From assembly GCF_014645895.1 (NCBI RefSeq), contig NZ_BMMP01000002.1, positions 248,001 through 312,000 of the forward strand: 64,000 nt of DNA, given 5' to 3'. The notes under the pieces are model-generated. The model was not told the DNA's origin. It made no database searches and was given only the letters and a program-made list of their open reading frames with translations. Numbering within the stretch: the first letter of the stretch is position 1; each line of letters opens with the position of its first letter. Below are positions 45,429 through 54,206 of this stretch, in pieces. This DNA is from Streptomyces daqingensis. GTDB lineage: Bacteria > Actinomycetota > Actinomycetes > Streptomycetales > Streptomycetaceae. The position numbers were made by a program, and so were the translations under genes.

Positions 45429-46150
45429 AGGTATCCGTCCCGCTGACCCGGGCTCGGCCGGGCCACGCTGTGTCGGCTGCAAGAAGCTCCCGGGCCGGAG
45501 TTCCCCCGTACGGCGCCGCGACACGTGCCCCTGCGACGCCGGCGGGGGCGGCCGTACGCCCAGGGCTGGCGGGGAGCGGGGGCACGGACGGGCAGGCGGC
45601 GGGAGGGGCGCGGCGGCCATCGGGCCACGGGGGCGCGGCGGTGGTGGGATCATGGAGACGCCGGGGCGTGCGGACGTCCCGGCCGGAAAATCACTCGCGC
45701 CCGGCGCCGCAGTCGTGCTCAATGTCGGACGGGGACAGTCGACAGCGCTGCCGGCCGGGGTTCGCACTCCGCCAGAAGGAAGGCACACCCGATGCGAGGC
45801 TCTCCGTTAGGGCGTGCCGTCCCGCACTCCGAGAAGCGTCCCGCGCCGCCGGACACGGTGCGCCGCAGGACGTCGGAAGGCTCTCGCGCGGCTCCCCCGC
45901 GTACCCGGAGCAGCGCCCGGACGGCGCCTGCGGCACACCGGGGTTCCGCACCCGCTGGGGCCGGGGTGCGGCGTTCCCGGCGGGAGCGCCGGGCCCGGCG
46001 AGCCGTGCCGAGCCGCCACCCCTCGGGCAGACCGGGCGTCCCTCCCCCGGCCCGCGGCCCGCCGCCACCGGGGCCGACGAGAGTCCTGCACGAAGCAATG
46101 CAGCCGATGTGTTCGAGTCAGAGGGAAAGTCAGAGAACAGGGAGTACGGC
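45429..46150. other. Long noncoding gap between divergent genes
   Basis: 722 bases. Open frames here have no consistent codon bias and overlap on several strands. The promoters of the Clp gene (left) and the DUF5302 gene (right) must be here. CCGCACCC/GGGTGCGG near 45946-45970 form a hairpin. Just before the DUF5302 gene, GTCAGAG occurs twice 12 bases apart (46119-46138). Nothing else identified. Confidence 0.5.
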
Positions 46151-46324
46151 ATGGCGGACAGCAAGGACGAGCAGACCCCGGACGTGAAGCAGAAGTTCCG
46201 CGAGGCGCTCGACCGTAAGAACCAGCGCGCCAAGAAGGGCGTACCTCACGAGGACTTCACGATGAACGTGCACGCCCCGAGGTCCGACGGGCGCAAGCGG
46301 CAGTTCCGCCGCAAGACGGGCTGA
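46151..46324 (+). CDS. DUF5302 small protein
   Basis: 57 residues. MADSKDEQTPDVKQKFREAL ... DRKNQRAKKG fits DUF5302, a short, charged, mostly helical actinobacterial family; the C-terminus is basic (APRSDGRKRQFRRKTG). Function unknown; the charge pattern suggests nucleic-acid or ribosome contact. GGGAGTACGGC precedes the ATG. Confidence 0.85.
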   Translation: MADSKDEQTPDVKQKFREALDRKNQRAKKGVPHEDFTMNVHAPRSDGRKRQFRRKTG

Positions 46325-46372
46325 CCCGCGGGGTCGGCCGCTGGACTGGCCGATCCGCGCACCTGCCGGGCT

Positions 46373-46406
46373 GCCGCCGCTTCCCGCACCTCCGGTAAGC
46401 GGCGGC
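46373..46406. terminator. Bidirectional terminator hairpin
   Basis: GCCGCCGCTT (46373-46382) pairs perfectly with AAGCGGCGGC (46397-46406) between the convergent DUF5302 and thioesterase genes. Confidence 0.75.
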
Positions 46407-46423
46407 TTCGTGCTGCCGGGGAG

Positions 46424-47191
46424 CTACCGGCCGTCCCCCGTCAGGGCCGCGACGTGGCGCTTTATCGTCGCGGCGACGTCCCGCGTCCGGTCGCCGAGGT
46501 AGAAGTGCCCGCCGGGGAAGACCTCCAACTCGAAGGTTCCACCGGTGTGTTCGCTCCAGGCGCGGACGTCCTCGACAGGCGCCTTGAGGTCGCTGTCCCC
46601 CACCATGGCGACGACGGGACACCGCAGCGGCGGACCGGGCCGGGGGCGGTAGGTCTCGGCCGCCCTGTAGTCGGCGCGGAGCGCGGGAAGCACCATGCGG
46701 CGGATGTCCGGGTCGTCGAGGAGGGAGGCGTCCGTCCCGTCGAGAGCCTTGATCTCGGCCAGGAAGCCGTCGTCCTCCTTGAGGTGGATCCCCTCGTCGC
46801 GGTGGCGCGAGGGCGCACGCCGCCCCGAGACGAACAGCGCCACGGGCACGAGCCCCTTGTCCTCCATGCGCCGCGCCACCTCGAAGGCCACGGAGGCGCC
46901 CATGCTGTGGCCGAAGAGCACCGTGGGGCGGTCTGTCAGCGGCCACAGCGAGGCGAAGGCCCTGTCGGCCGTCTCGTGGACGTCGTCGAGGCACTTCTCC
47001 CGCAGCCTGTCCTGCCGCCCCGGGTACTGCACGGCGACGACGTCGGCCTCCCGCGCGAGAGCCTGCGACAGGGGGTGGAAGAAGCTGGCCGAACCGCCGG
47101 CGTGCGGCATGCAGACGAGCCGGAACGGAGCGTTCGGCGCGGGGTGGTAGCGCCGTATCCAGGGGTCTGCCGTGCCTGCGGCGGTGGTCAT
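46424..47191 (-). CDS. Type II thioesterase (GrsT/RifR-like alpha/beta hydrolase)
   Basis: 255 residues from ATG 47191 (AGAGGAACCGGCC before it). Nucleophile Ser in LFGHSMGASVAFE, Asp in VGDSDLKAP and His in FPGGHFYLGD form the triad; the opening RLVCMPHAGGSASFFHPLSQ is typical of editing thioesterases that free misprimed PKS/NRPS carrier proteins. No carrier protein, PKS or NRPS gene is in this window, so it is an orphan here. The neighbours are a DMT permease and a MarR regulator on the same strand, 131 bases away. Confidence 0.93.
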   Translation of the reverse strand: MTTAAGTADPWIRRYHPAPNAPFRLVCMPHAGGSASFFHPLSQALAREADVVAVQYPGRQDRLREKCLDDVHETADRAFASLWPLTDRPTVLFGHSMGASVAFEVARRMEDKGLVPVALFVSGRRAPSRHRDEGIHLKEDDGFLAEIKALDGTDASLLDDPDIRRMVLPALRADYRAAETYRPRPGPPLRCPVVAMVGDSDLKAPVEDVRAWSEHTGGTFELEVFPGGHFYLGDRTRDVAATIKRHVAALTGDGR

Positions 47192-47322
47192 GGCCGGTTC
47201 CTCTCCGAGGTGTGGGCGGGGTGCGCGCTCCGGGCGTACGGCTGCGTCGGCGGCCGTCGCCGCGTAGACACTCGTGGACGCGGGGGCCGAAAGCAAGACG
47301 GCGCCCGAGCGGCGGACCGCCG

Positions 47323-48255
47323 TCAGCCGGCGGTGATCAGCGCTGTCGCGGCGGCGGCCGCGCAGAGGCCGGCGGCCTGGAGGCGCGTGGGCCTCTCCCC
47401 CAGCGCCGTCAGCCCCAGCACCACGGGCACCGCCGGGTAGAGGGACGAGAGGACGACGGCGATCACGACGAGCTGCTCCCTGGCGGCCAGCAGGTAGAGC
47501 ACGAGAGCGAGAGCGGCGATCATGCCGGTGACCGCGGACCCGGCGGCGTACCGCGGCGGCAGGAGGGCCGGCGCTTCCGCGGACGCGCCCTGGGACGCTC
47601 CGGCGGGCGTTCGCGGGGGCCGCCGCAGTGGTGCGCGGCGCCTCCGTGCTGCCAGGAGCGGCACGGCGATCGCCGCGATCACCGCGAGCGCGGTGACGCG
47701 TCCCACCGCGACCGGCCAGATCCCCGCCGACGGCCGGGCCTGCGCCAGGGCGAGGTACTGCAGCGCGATCCCCGCGCCGGCGATCAGGCCGTCGAGGGAG
47801 GCGCCCGTGAGGACGGGGGCGCCCGGCCGGGACCGCTCCAGGGACACCAGCCACAGGGCAGGGACCGCGACCAGGATTCCCAGCCAGGCCGGCGCGGACG
47901 GCCGGTCGCCCAGGAGCACCACGCCGGCGACGACGGGCAGCGTTACGCCCGTGACGGCGCTGACGGGCACGACGACGCTCATCGCCCCGCGGCTCACACC
48001 CCGGTAGAGGTGGACCATCCCCACTCCGGTGCCCACGCCGGACAGCGCGCCCCAGGCGGTGTCCGGGGAGAGGGCCAGGGAGAGGACCGGCCTCGCAGCA
48101 GAGAACACCGGAGCGGCGAGCAGGGTGAGGACGAGACCGCCCCCTTGCCCGGCCAGCGCGACGAGGGCGAAGTGCGCACGGCGCGAGAGAAGGCCCCCGG
48201 TGACGTCGGCTATCCCGTAGCACACCGCCGACGCGAGGGCCAGGAGGGCGCCCAT
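47323..48255 (-). CDS. EamA/DMT superfamily permease
   Basis: 310 residues with about ten predicted membrane helices in two EamA repeats: ALLALASAVCYGIADVTGGL starts the first and GLIAGAGIALQYLALAQARP the second. VYRGVSRGAMSVVVPVSAVT-like and LLGDRPSAPAWLGI segments (LGERPTRLQAAGL in the second half) are the usual inter-repeat motifs. A basic loop with Pro and Ala separates helices 7 and 8. Substrate unknown; family members export amino acids, metabolites or drugs. Abuts the marR gene with a one-base overlap, so the two are one operon. Confidence 0.9.
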   Translation of the reverse strand: MGALLALASAVCYGIADVTGGLLSRRAHFALVALAGQGGGLVLTLLAAPVFSAARPVLSLALSPDTAWGALSGVGTGVGMVHLYRGVSRGAMSVVVPVSAVTGVTLPVVAGVVLLGDRPSAPAWLGILVAVPALWLVSLERSRPGAPVLTGASLDGLIAGAGIALQYLALAQARPSAGIWPVAVGRVTALAVIAAIAVPLLAARRRRAPLRRPPRTPAGASQGASAEAPALLPPRYAAGSAVTGMIAALALVLYLLAAREQLVVIAVVLSSLYPAVPVVLGLTALGERPTRLQAAGLCAAAAATALITAG

Positions 48256-48923
48256 CAGGCACCGGGCGCCCTTCGACCGCCGCCGGGGCGCCGGTCCTCC
48301 CGCCCGGGGGAGGACCGGACGGGCCGGGCCCCGGATCGTCCGCGGTCACCGGGTCCGCCACCGGGTCCGCGGTCACCGGTCCCGTCGCCGCCGTCGCCCC
48401 CGCCGAGGCCGTCGCGCTCCGCCTGCCCGACGGGGCAGACCGCTCCGTCCCGCACGCAGCCGGCGCGGTCGCACAGGCGGCACATCAGCTCCGCGTCGCC
48501 CACCTCCGCGTACGCCCGGGCAAGCAGCTTGCCCAGGAGCTCCGCCAGGGTGTCCCGCTCCGCCTCGTCGAGGGCGTCGAGCATCCCGGTGAGGGGGCTG
48601 CCGCGGGCGGCGAGGAGCGACTGCGACGTGCGCATGCCGGCGGCGGTGGGCACGACCGACACCCAGCGGCCGGGGCCCTGGCGCCGCTCGGCCAGTCCGT
48701 CCGACTCCAGGGAGTCGACCATGCGCGCGGCAGCGGACTGCGAAAGGCCCACGCGCCGCCCGAGTTCCGTGACGCTCAGTCCCGGCGAGGCGGCCAGCGC
48801 GACCAGGGCGGCGGCTCCGCTGGCGCTGGTCCCGGCGGCCTTGGTGGCTCCCGCGAGCGCGAGGTCGGCCACGGCGAGCGCGGTGGCCCCGAGAAGGTTG
48901 GCCGTGCGTTCCTTATCATGCAT
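48255..48923 (-). CDS. MarR family regulator with Cys cluster
   Basis: 222 residues. Winged HTH: SVTELGRRVGLSQSAAARMV and wing RRQGPGRWVSVVPT. After the dimer helices comes CRLCDRAGCVRDGAVCPV, four Cys in 15 residues, which suggests a metal or redox site, and then a disordered Gly/Asp/Arg tail of about 50 residues. MarR proteins with this Cys motif are commonly coded beside EamA permeases. The inverted repeat at 48916-48936 covers its own start codon, implying autorepression of the marR-permease operon. Confidence 0.92.
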   Translation of the reverse strand: MHDKERTANLLGATALAVADLALAGATKAAGTSASGAAALVALAASPGLSVTELGRRVGLSQSAAARMVDSLESDGLAERRQGPGRWVSVVPTAAGMRTSQSLLAARGSPLTGMLDALDEAERDTLAELLGKLLARAYAEVGDAELMCRLCDRAGCVRDGAVCPVGQAERDGLGGGDGGDGTGDRGPGGGPGDRGRSGARPVRSSPGREDRRPGGGRRAPGA

Positions 48924-48936
48924 GACTCATGCATAA
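48916..48936. promoter_or_regulatory. MarR operator candidate over the marR start codon
   Basis: TCATGCATGA (48916-48925), one base, then TCATGCATAA (48927-48936). Each half is itself nearly palindromic, so the site reads the same both ways. Bound protein would block the marR start and could affect the divergent hydrolase gene 75 bases away. Confidence 0.65.
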
Positions 48937-49011
48937 CGTGGCGGCGCCTGACGCACAACCCTCCCGGCAACGGGGCGGCAAATCCGCAGCAATGGGACAA
49001 TATGAGGCGTT

Positions 49012-49824
49012 ATGGATGTACTGCACAGGAACAACGTGGTGGTCGAAGGCCGGACGGACGGCCCGGTGATCATGCTGGCCAACGGCTTCGGCTGCGATCA
49101 GAACATGTGGCGCCTGGTGACCCCCCTGCTCGCGGACGAGTTCAAGATCGTGCAGTTCGACCACGTGGGCACCGGGGGGTCCGACAAGTCCGCCTGGCGG
49201 GAGGAGCGTTACTCCTCGCTGGACGGCTACGCCAGGGACGTACTGGAGATCTGCGACGCACTCGGCCTGGGGCCCCTGGTGTTCGTCGGCCACTCCGTCA
49301 GCTCCGTGTTCGGCGTCCTGGCCGCCGGGTGGGAGCCCGGAACCTTCGAGAAACTGGTGCTGCTGACGCCGTCGCCCCGCTACATCGACGACCACGACTA
49401 CACGGGCGGCTTCAGCGCCGAGGACATCGACGAGCTGCTGGACTCCCTGGACAGCAACTACCTCGGCTGGTCGGCATCGTTGGCGCCCGTCATCATGGGC
49501 AACCCCGAACGGCCGGAACTGTCGGAGGAGTTGACGAACAGTTTCTGCCGGGTCGACCCGTCCATCGCGCGCGTCTTCGCCCGGGCCACGTTCCTGTCCG
49601 ACAACCGCGCGGACCTCGCCAGGGTGACGGTGCCGACGAGGGTGATCGAGTGCGCCCATGACGTGATCGCTCCCAGGGAGGTCGGAGCCTTCGTGCACGA
49701 GGCGATCCCGGGCAGCGAACTCGTCACGCTCGACGCGGTCGGGCACTGCCCGCAGCTCAGCGCCCCCGAGCAGACCGCCGAAGCCATCGCCTCGTTCGCG
49801 GCCCGAACCGATGACGAGCGCTGA
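49012..49824 (+). CDS. RsbQ-like alpha/beta hydrolase
   Basis: 270 residues. No signal peptide. VIMLANGFGCDQNMWRLVTP and QFDHVGTGGSD are the RsbQ/D14/KAI2 family signatures. Nucleophile Ser in FVGHSVSSVFGVL, Asp in ECAHDVIAP, His in VGHCPQLSAP. In Bacillus subtilis RsbQ makes or binds an unknown small hydrophobic ligand that activates the phosphatase RsbP. The following gene, overlapping by 14 bases, codes a PAS-PP2C phosphatase, so this pair copies the RsbQ-RsbP arrangement. A TATGAG box ends five bases before the ATG; GAGG may also serve as a ribosome site. Confidence 0.92.
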   Translation: MDVLHRNNVVVEGRTDGPVIMLANGFGCDQNMWRLVTPLLADEFKIVQFDHVGTGGSDKSAWREERYSSLDGYARDVLEICDALGLGPLVFVGHSVSSVFGVLAAGWEPGTFEKLVLLTPSPRYIDDHDYTGGFSAEDIDELLDSLDSNYLGWSASLAPVIMGNPERPELSEELTNSFCRVDPSIARVFARATFLSDNRADLARVTVPTRVIECAHDVIAPREVGAFVHEAIPGSELVTLDAVGHCPQLSAPEQTAEAIASFAARTDDER

Positions 49825-51064
49825 CGGGGAAGGTTCCAGCGACGCACCGCGTTCCCGGACGGCGCACCTGGCCTACGCCTCGCTGCTGGAGAACAACGCC
49901 GAGGACCTCTTCGAGAACGCCCCGTGCGGATATCTCTTCACGCTGATGGACGGGCAGATCGTCAAGGCCAACCGCACGCTGCTGACATGGCTGGGCCGGA
50001 CGCACGACGAGGTCGTCGGGCGCATGCGCTTCGCCGACATGCTCACGGTGGGCGGCAAGCTCTACCACGAGACGCACTACGCGCCGCTGCTCCGGCTCCA
50101 GGGCGAAGTCAGCGGCATCGCACTGGAGTTGAAGGCCGCGGACGGGACGCGGCTGCCGGTGCTCGTCACCTCGACCGTCATGACCGACAACGACGAGCAT
50201 CCCCTGATGGTGCGCACCACCGTCACCGACGCACGCGACCGCCGCTCCTACGAGACCGAACTCCTGCGCGCCCGCGAGGATGCCGAGCACGAGCGCGCAC
50301 GTCTCCAGCGGCTCGCCTCGACCCTGCAGCGCACCCTCGTCCCGCCGCATCTCTCGGCACCCCGGGGGCTGGAGGTCGCGGCGCACTACCACATCGCCTC
50401 CCGCGACGAAGTCAGCGGCGACTTCTACGACTTGTTCCCGCTGGCGGCCCACGGCACCTGGGGGCTCTTCCTCGGCGACGTGTGCGGGAAGGGCGCTCCC
50501 GCCGCCGCCCTGACCTCACTCGCCCGTTACACGCTGCGCGCCGCGGCGGTCTACGACCCGGATCCCGTCACCGTTCTGCACAACCTCAACACCGTGCTGA
50601 ACACGGAGGATTACGAGCAGGAGCCCAGGTTCGCCACCGTCCTGTTCGGACTTCTCAGCGCCGAACGCGAGGGCTACCGCGTCACGTTGGCCAGCGGGGG
50701 CCATCCCGAGGCCCTGCTGCTGCGGGGCGACGGGACGGCGGAGTTCGTCCCGACCCCCGGAGGGCAGCTCATCGGCGTGCTCGCCGAACCGCACATCTCC
50801 ACGACCACCGTCCGGCTGGCCCCGGGGGACACGCTGCTGCTCTACACGGACGGTCTCACCGAGGCGCACACTTCGGCGGGCGCCACCGACCGCTACGGCG
50901 ACGAGGCACTCCTGGACTTCGCCAACGTCCTGGCCCCGAGCACCGCCGAGGAGACCGTCGACGCGCTCGCGGAGCTGCTGGACGCCTTCGGCGAGGGGCT
51001 CGACGACGACACCGCCCTGATGTCGGTGGGCGTGCCCCGGGGCGGGGACGGCCCGCGGACGTGA
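49811..51064 (+). CDS. PAS domain SpoIIE-type protein phosphatase (RsbP-like)
   Basis: 417 residues. PAS domain at about 28-140 (ENAPCGYLFTLMDGQIVKAN; LPVLVTSTVMTDNDEHPLMV), a coiled linker (ETELLRAREDAEHERARLQR), and a PP2C/SpoIIE domain with the metal-binding motifs SGDFYDLF, LGDVCGKGAPAAAL, LYTDGLTEAH and DDDTALM. It should dephosphorylate an anti-anti-sigma factor (RsbV type) and so turn on an alternative sigma factor. No anti-sigma or anti-anti-sigma gene is next to it. Translation is coupled to the RsbQ-like gene. Confidence 0.93.
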   Translation: MTSADGEGSSDAPRSRTAHLAYASLLENNAEDLFENAPCGYLFTLMDGQIVKANRTLLTWLGRTHDEVVGRMRFADMLTVGGKLYHETHYAPLLRLQGEVSGIALELKAADGTRLPVLVTSTVMTDNDEHPLMVRTTVTDARDRRSYETELLRAREDAEHERARLQRLASTLQRTLVPPHLSAPRGLEVAAHYHIASRDEVSGDFYDLFPLAAHGTWGLFLGDVCGKGAPAAALTSLARYTLRAAAVYDPDPVTVLHNLNTVLNTEDYEQEPRFATVLFGLLSAEREGYRVTLASGGHPEALLLRGDGTAEFVPTPGGQLIGVLAEPHISTTTVRLAPGDTLLLYTDGLTEAHTSAGATDRYGDEALLDFANVLAPSTAEETVDALAELLDAFGEGLDDDTALMSVGVPRGGDGPRT

Positions 51065-51274
51065 CGGTACGGCGTCGCCCCTGGACAGGGCCGCAGTGCT
51101 CAACCGCCGGACGGGGCACCCTGGGCAACGGCGTCGCGTCGCGGGGCCGCCGTGCCCGTGCTCCGGCACCGTTGGAGGACGGGCCGCACCGAAGGCAGCA
51201 TCGAGGGGTGAGCGGGGCTCTGTCCTGAGGGCCCTCGCCGCCCGCGCACCGTCTGGATCGTCTGGAGCACCACT

Positions 51275-52423
51275 GTGAAGATCACCCGAGTCGAGACGTT
51301 CGCCGTGCCGCCGCGCTGGCTCTTCTGCCGCATCGAGACGGACGACGGTCCGGTCGGCTGGGGCGAGCCCGTCGTGGAGGGGCGGGCGGAGACCGTACGG
51401 GCCGCCGTCCACGAGCTCGCCGACCAGTTCCTCGTAGGCGCCGACCCGTCCCGCATCGAGGACCTGTGGCAGCTGATGAGCAAGGGCTCCTTCTACCGCG
51501 GCGGGCCCGTGCTCTCCAGTGCCGTCGCCGGCATCGACCAGGCGCTGTGGGACATCGCCGGCAAGGCGCTCGGCGCACCGGTGTACCGGCTCCTCGGCGG
51601 GCCCGTGCGCGAACGGGCCCGCGCCTACTGCTGGGTCGGGGGCGACGAGCCGGCCCAGGTGCGCGACCAGGTCGCGGCCCAGGTGGACGCCGGCTTCACC
51701 GCGGTGAAGATGAACGCCTCCGGCCGCATGAGCCCGCTGCCGACCCCCGCGGAGCTGGCGGACGTCGCGGCCAGGGCGGAAGCCGCGCGTGAAGTCCTGG
51801 GCCCCGAGGGGGACTTCGCGGTCGACTTCCACGGGCGGTTCTCGACCGCCGGCGCCGTCAGGGCGGCAGGCGTGCTGGAGCCGTACGCGCCGATGTTCGT
51901 GGAGGAGCCCGTGCTGCCGGAGTACACGCACCTCATCGGGCGGGTCACGGACTCGACGCGGCTGCCGGTGGCCACCGGCGAGCGGCTGTTCTCCCGCACG
52001 GACGCCCTGCCCGCCCTGCAGGCCGGGATCGCGGTGCTGCAGCCCGACCTCTCCCACGCGGGCGGCATCTCGGAGTGCCGCCGCATCGCCTCGCTGGCGG
52101 AGACCTTCGACGTGCTCGTCGCACCGCACTGCCCGCTCGGGCCGCTCGCTCTCGCCGCCTCCCTCCAACTCGCCTTCTGCACGCCGAACTTCCTCATCCA
52201 GGAGCAGTCCATCGGCATCCACTACAACAAGGGTGCCGAGCTGCTCGACTACGTCGCCGACCGCTCCGTCTTCCGCTTCGAGGACGGCCATCTCCCGCGT
52301 CCCACCGGGCACGGACTGGGCGTCGAGATCGACGAGAAGGCGGTACGGAAGGCGGACGGCTCGGCGAAGAGCTGGCACAACCCGGTCTGGCGGCACGGCG
52401 ACGGCTCGTTCGCCGAGTGGTGA
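51275..52423 (+). CDS. dgoD: D-galactonate dehydratase family (enolase superfamily)
   Basis: 382 residues from GTG 51275. N-terminal capping domain MKITRVETFAVPPRWLFCRI, then the barrel with Mg ligands Asp in DFHGRFSTAG, Glu in FVEEPVLPEYT and Glu in ATGERLFS; the second His of DFHG and the His in VAPHCPLGPLAL are the catalytic bases of the galactonate dehydratase group. The expected reaction is D-galactonate to 2-dehydro-3-deoxy-D-galactonate. No aldolase or kinase of that pathway adjoins it, so the substrate assignment is less certain than the family. Confidence 0.88.
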   Translation: MKITRVETFAVPPRWLFCRIETDDGPVGWGEPVVEGRAETVRAAVHELADQFLVGADPSRIEDLWQLMSKGSFYRGGPVLSSAVAGIDQALWDIAGKALGAPVYRLLGGPVRERARAYCWVGGDEPAQVRDQVAAQVDAGFTAVKMNASGRMSPLPTPAELADVAARAEAAREVLGPEGDFAVDFHGRFSTAGAVRAAGVLEPYAPMFVEEPVLPEYTHLIGRVTDSTRLPVATGERLFSRTDALPALQAGIAVLQPDLSHAGGISECRRIASLAETFDVLVAPHCPLGPLALAASLQLAFCTPNFLIQEQSIGIHYNKGAELLDYVADRSVFRFEDGHLPRPTGHGLGVEIDEKAVRKADGSAKSWHNPVWRHGDGSFAEW

Positions 52424-52444
52424 TCCCCGCTCCCGCGACGCGGA

Positions 52445-52497
52445 CCCCGGCGCCCCTCCCCCAGGCCCTCCCCGAACCGGGAGACAGGGCGCCGGGG
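52445..52497. terminator. Hairpin between convergent genes
   Basis: CCCCGGCGCCC (52445-52455) pairs with GGGCGCCGGGG (52487-52497) across a 31-base loop, between the dehydratase (+) and CapA-like (-) genes. Confidence 0.65.
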
Positions 52498-52521
52498 CGG
52501 GGGCGGTCCGGCCGGGGCGGG

Positions 52522-53652
52522 TCACCGCCGGGCCGCTTCCAGGGTCAGCACGGCATCGTCGCCCGCCGCCGCCCGCACGCCGAAGTCGCGGCTGATCTCG
52601 TCCAGTACGGACCGCAGCCATGCGGCGTCGGCCGGCGCAGCACGGTGCAGCCGCATCCGGCGCGAGATGAACGGAACCGCGCGCAGCCGGACGAGCCGGC
52701 CGCTTCCCACGTCGACCGACGCGAGGTACAGCAGCCGCAGTTCGTCCCGGTACTCCTCGTAGCCGGTGATGCCCTCGTAGTCGTCGATGAAGTCGCCGCA
52801 GCCGTAGAGCACGAGCTTGCCGCGGTAGATCTCGACTGGGCGGGGGTGGTGCGAGGAGTGACCGAACACGACGTCCGCTCCACCGCCGTCGATGAGCCCG
52901 TGCGCGAACCGGGTCTGCTCCGGTGGAACCGTGTAGCCCCAGTTGGAGCCCCAGTGCACGGAGACGACCACGACATCGCCCGGACGCCGCAACTCCCGCA
53001 CACGGCAGGACAGTTCGGCAGCGGAGGACTCCGACAGCACCGGCAGGAAGTCGACGCCCGGCCGGCTCTCCGTCGCCGCCCAGGAGCCCGGGACGCCGCT
53101 GGACGGGGTGCCCGTCGCGAACGTCAGCACCCGGCGGGCGGGCCCCGGGCCCGTGAGGGGCACCACGGCCGGCCGGCGCGCCTCCTCCAGGTCACGTCCC
53201 GCCCCCGCCGTCCGCAGCCCCGCCCCGGCGAGGGCGTCGAGCGTCTCCTCCAGGCCGGGCACGCCGAAGTCCATGACGTGGTTGTTGGCCAGCACGCACA
53301 CGTCCGGACGTGCCGCCGAGAGGCAGGGCAGATTGGCGGGGGCCATCCGGTAGTGGATGCCCTTGCCGGGTGCGAACGCCGGGCTCGACGTCACGCTGGT
53401 CTCCAGGTTCATCACCCGGACGTCCGGACGGAACGTCTCCAGCGCCTGCAACGCGTCTCCCCACGGCCAGGAGAACCCGGCCGGGACGGGAACCGGTCCG
53501 CTGCGCGCCTCGACGAGGCGGACGTAGTCCCCCGCGTGCCGGGTGAACCCCTCCCGCAGCTCGGGGCTCCCCGGGTACGGGAGGATCTGGTCGACACCGC
53601 GACCGAGCATGACGTCGCCGCACAGGGACAGATCGACCGATTCACCGCTCAT
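52522..53652 (-). CDS. CapA/PgsA-like metallophosphatase family protein
   Basis: 376 residues. LSLCGDVMLGRGVDQ and the NNHVMDFG loop hold the metal-binding Asp and His of the CapA (poly-gamma-glutamate synthesis) calcineurin-like fold; VVVSVHWGSNWGY and VFGHSSHHPRPVEI are the two His strands. No signal peptide or membrane anchor is visible, unlike classic PgsA, and no pgsBC homologues are near. Function uncertain. TATATT (53659-53664 reversed) ends six bases before the ATG with no ribosome site, another leaderless gene. Confidence 0.9.
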   Translation of the reverse strand: MSGESVDLSLCGDVMLGRGVDQILPYPGSPELREGFTRHAGDYVRLVEARSGPVPVPAGFSWPWGDALQALETFRPDVRVMNLETSVTSSPAFAPGKGIHYRMAPANLPCLSAARPDVCVLANNHVMDFGVPGLEETLDALAGAGLRTAGAGRDLEEARRPAVVPLTGPGPARRVLTFATGTPSSGVPGSWAATESRPGVDFLPVLSESSAAELSCRVRELRRPGDVVVVSVHWGSNWGYTVPPEQTRFAHGLIDGGGADVVFGHSSHHPRPVEIYRGKLVLYGCGDFIDDYEGITGYEEYRDELRLLYLASVDVGSGRLVRLRAVPFISRRMRLHRAAPADAAWLRSVLDEISRDFGVRAAAGDDAVLTLEAARR

Positions 53653-53658
53653 CGCCGC

Positions 53659-53664
53659 AATATA
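53659..53664 (-). promoter_or_regulatory. Leaderless minus-10 box of the CapA-like gene
   Basis: TATATT on the minus strand, six bases before the start codon at 53652. Confidence 0.5.
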
Positions 53665-53804
53665 TGCACCGGCCGTCGCCTCCCGGCCTCACTCTGACAC
53701 CTGCGGCGGGTGGTCTGGACGAGGCGACTGCCGCCGGCCGGGCCGGGGCACGGCTCCGCCGGGCACGCCGGCGGCCGGGACGGGCTCCCCCGCTCCCCGG
53801 CGCC

Positions 53805-54149
53805 TCAGCTGGCGGCCTGCTCCGAACCGCTTTCCGTACGGCGCAGCTCGTCGTTGGCGCGCTGCGCCTCCTGGAGCTGGTCCTCCAGGGCGATGATGCG
53901 GCAGGCCGCCTCGATCGGCGTGCCGTCGTCGACGAGCTCCCGCGCGCGTGCCGCGAGCCGCAGCTGGTGACGGGAGTAGCGGCGGTGGCCGCCGGCGGAG
54001 CGGAGGGGGACGATCAGTTCGGCGTCGCCGAGTGCGCGGAGGAAGGCGGGGGTGGCCCCGATCAGCTCCGCGGCCCGGCCCATGGTGTATGCGGGGTAGT
54101 CGTCGTCTTCGAGACGATCGGCGAACTGCGAGGAATTCTCTTCTGGCAC
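53805..54149 (-). CDS. Short MerR-like helix-turn-helix protein
   Basis: 114 residues from GTG 54149 with AGAGGTGCAA before it. AYTMGRAAELIGATPAFLRAL and SAGGHRRYSRHQLRLAARAR are the MerR HTH and wing; a short coil (IALEDQLQEAQRANDELRRT) ends it. No effector domain. Such short MerR-like proteins are widespread in Streptomyces. Upstream sequence is noncoding, with a very strong hairpin 25 bases before the start. Confidence 0.9.
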   Translation of the reverse strand: MPEENSSQFADRLEDDDYPAYTMGRAAELIGATPAFLRALGDAELIVPLRSAGGHRRYSRHQLRLAARARELVDDGTPIEAACRIIALEDQLQEAQRANDELRRTESGSEQAAS

Positions 54150-54174
54150 TTGCACCTCTTCCGGGACGCGTCGA

Positions 54175-54206
54175 GGGGCCCCGGTGCCGTGCGGCACCGG
54201 GGCCCC
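54175..54206 (-). promoter_or_regulatory. Strong hairpin in the leader of the MerR-like gene
   Basis: GGGGCCCCGGTGCC (54175-54188) pairs perfectly with 54193-54206 over a 4-base loop. It lies between the noncoding block and the ribosome site, where a terminator-type attenuator would be expected; it may also simply end an upstream small RNA. Confidence 0.6.

Noticed and set aside
45470..46150. Upstream extension of the DUF5302 frame and a minus frame at 45691-46233
   Set aside because: Composition does not match coding DNA here, and similarity begins only at 46151.
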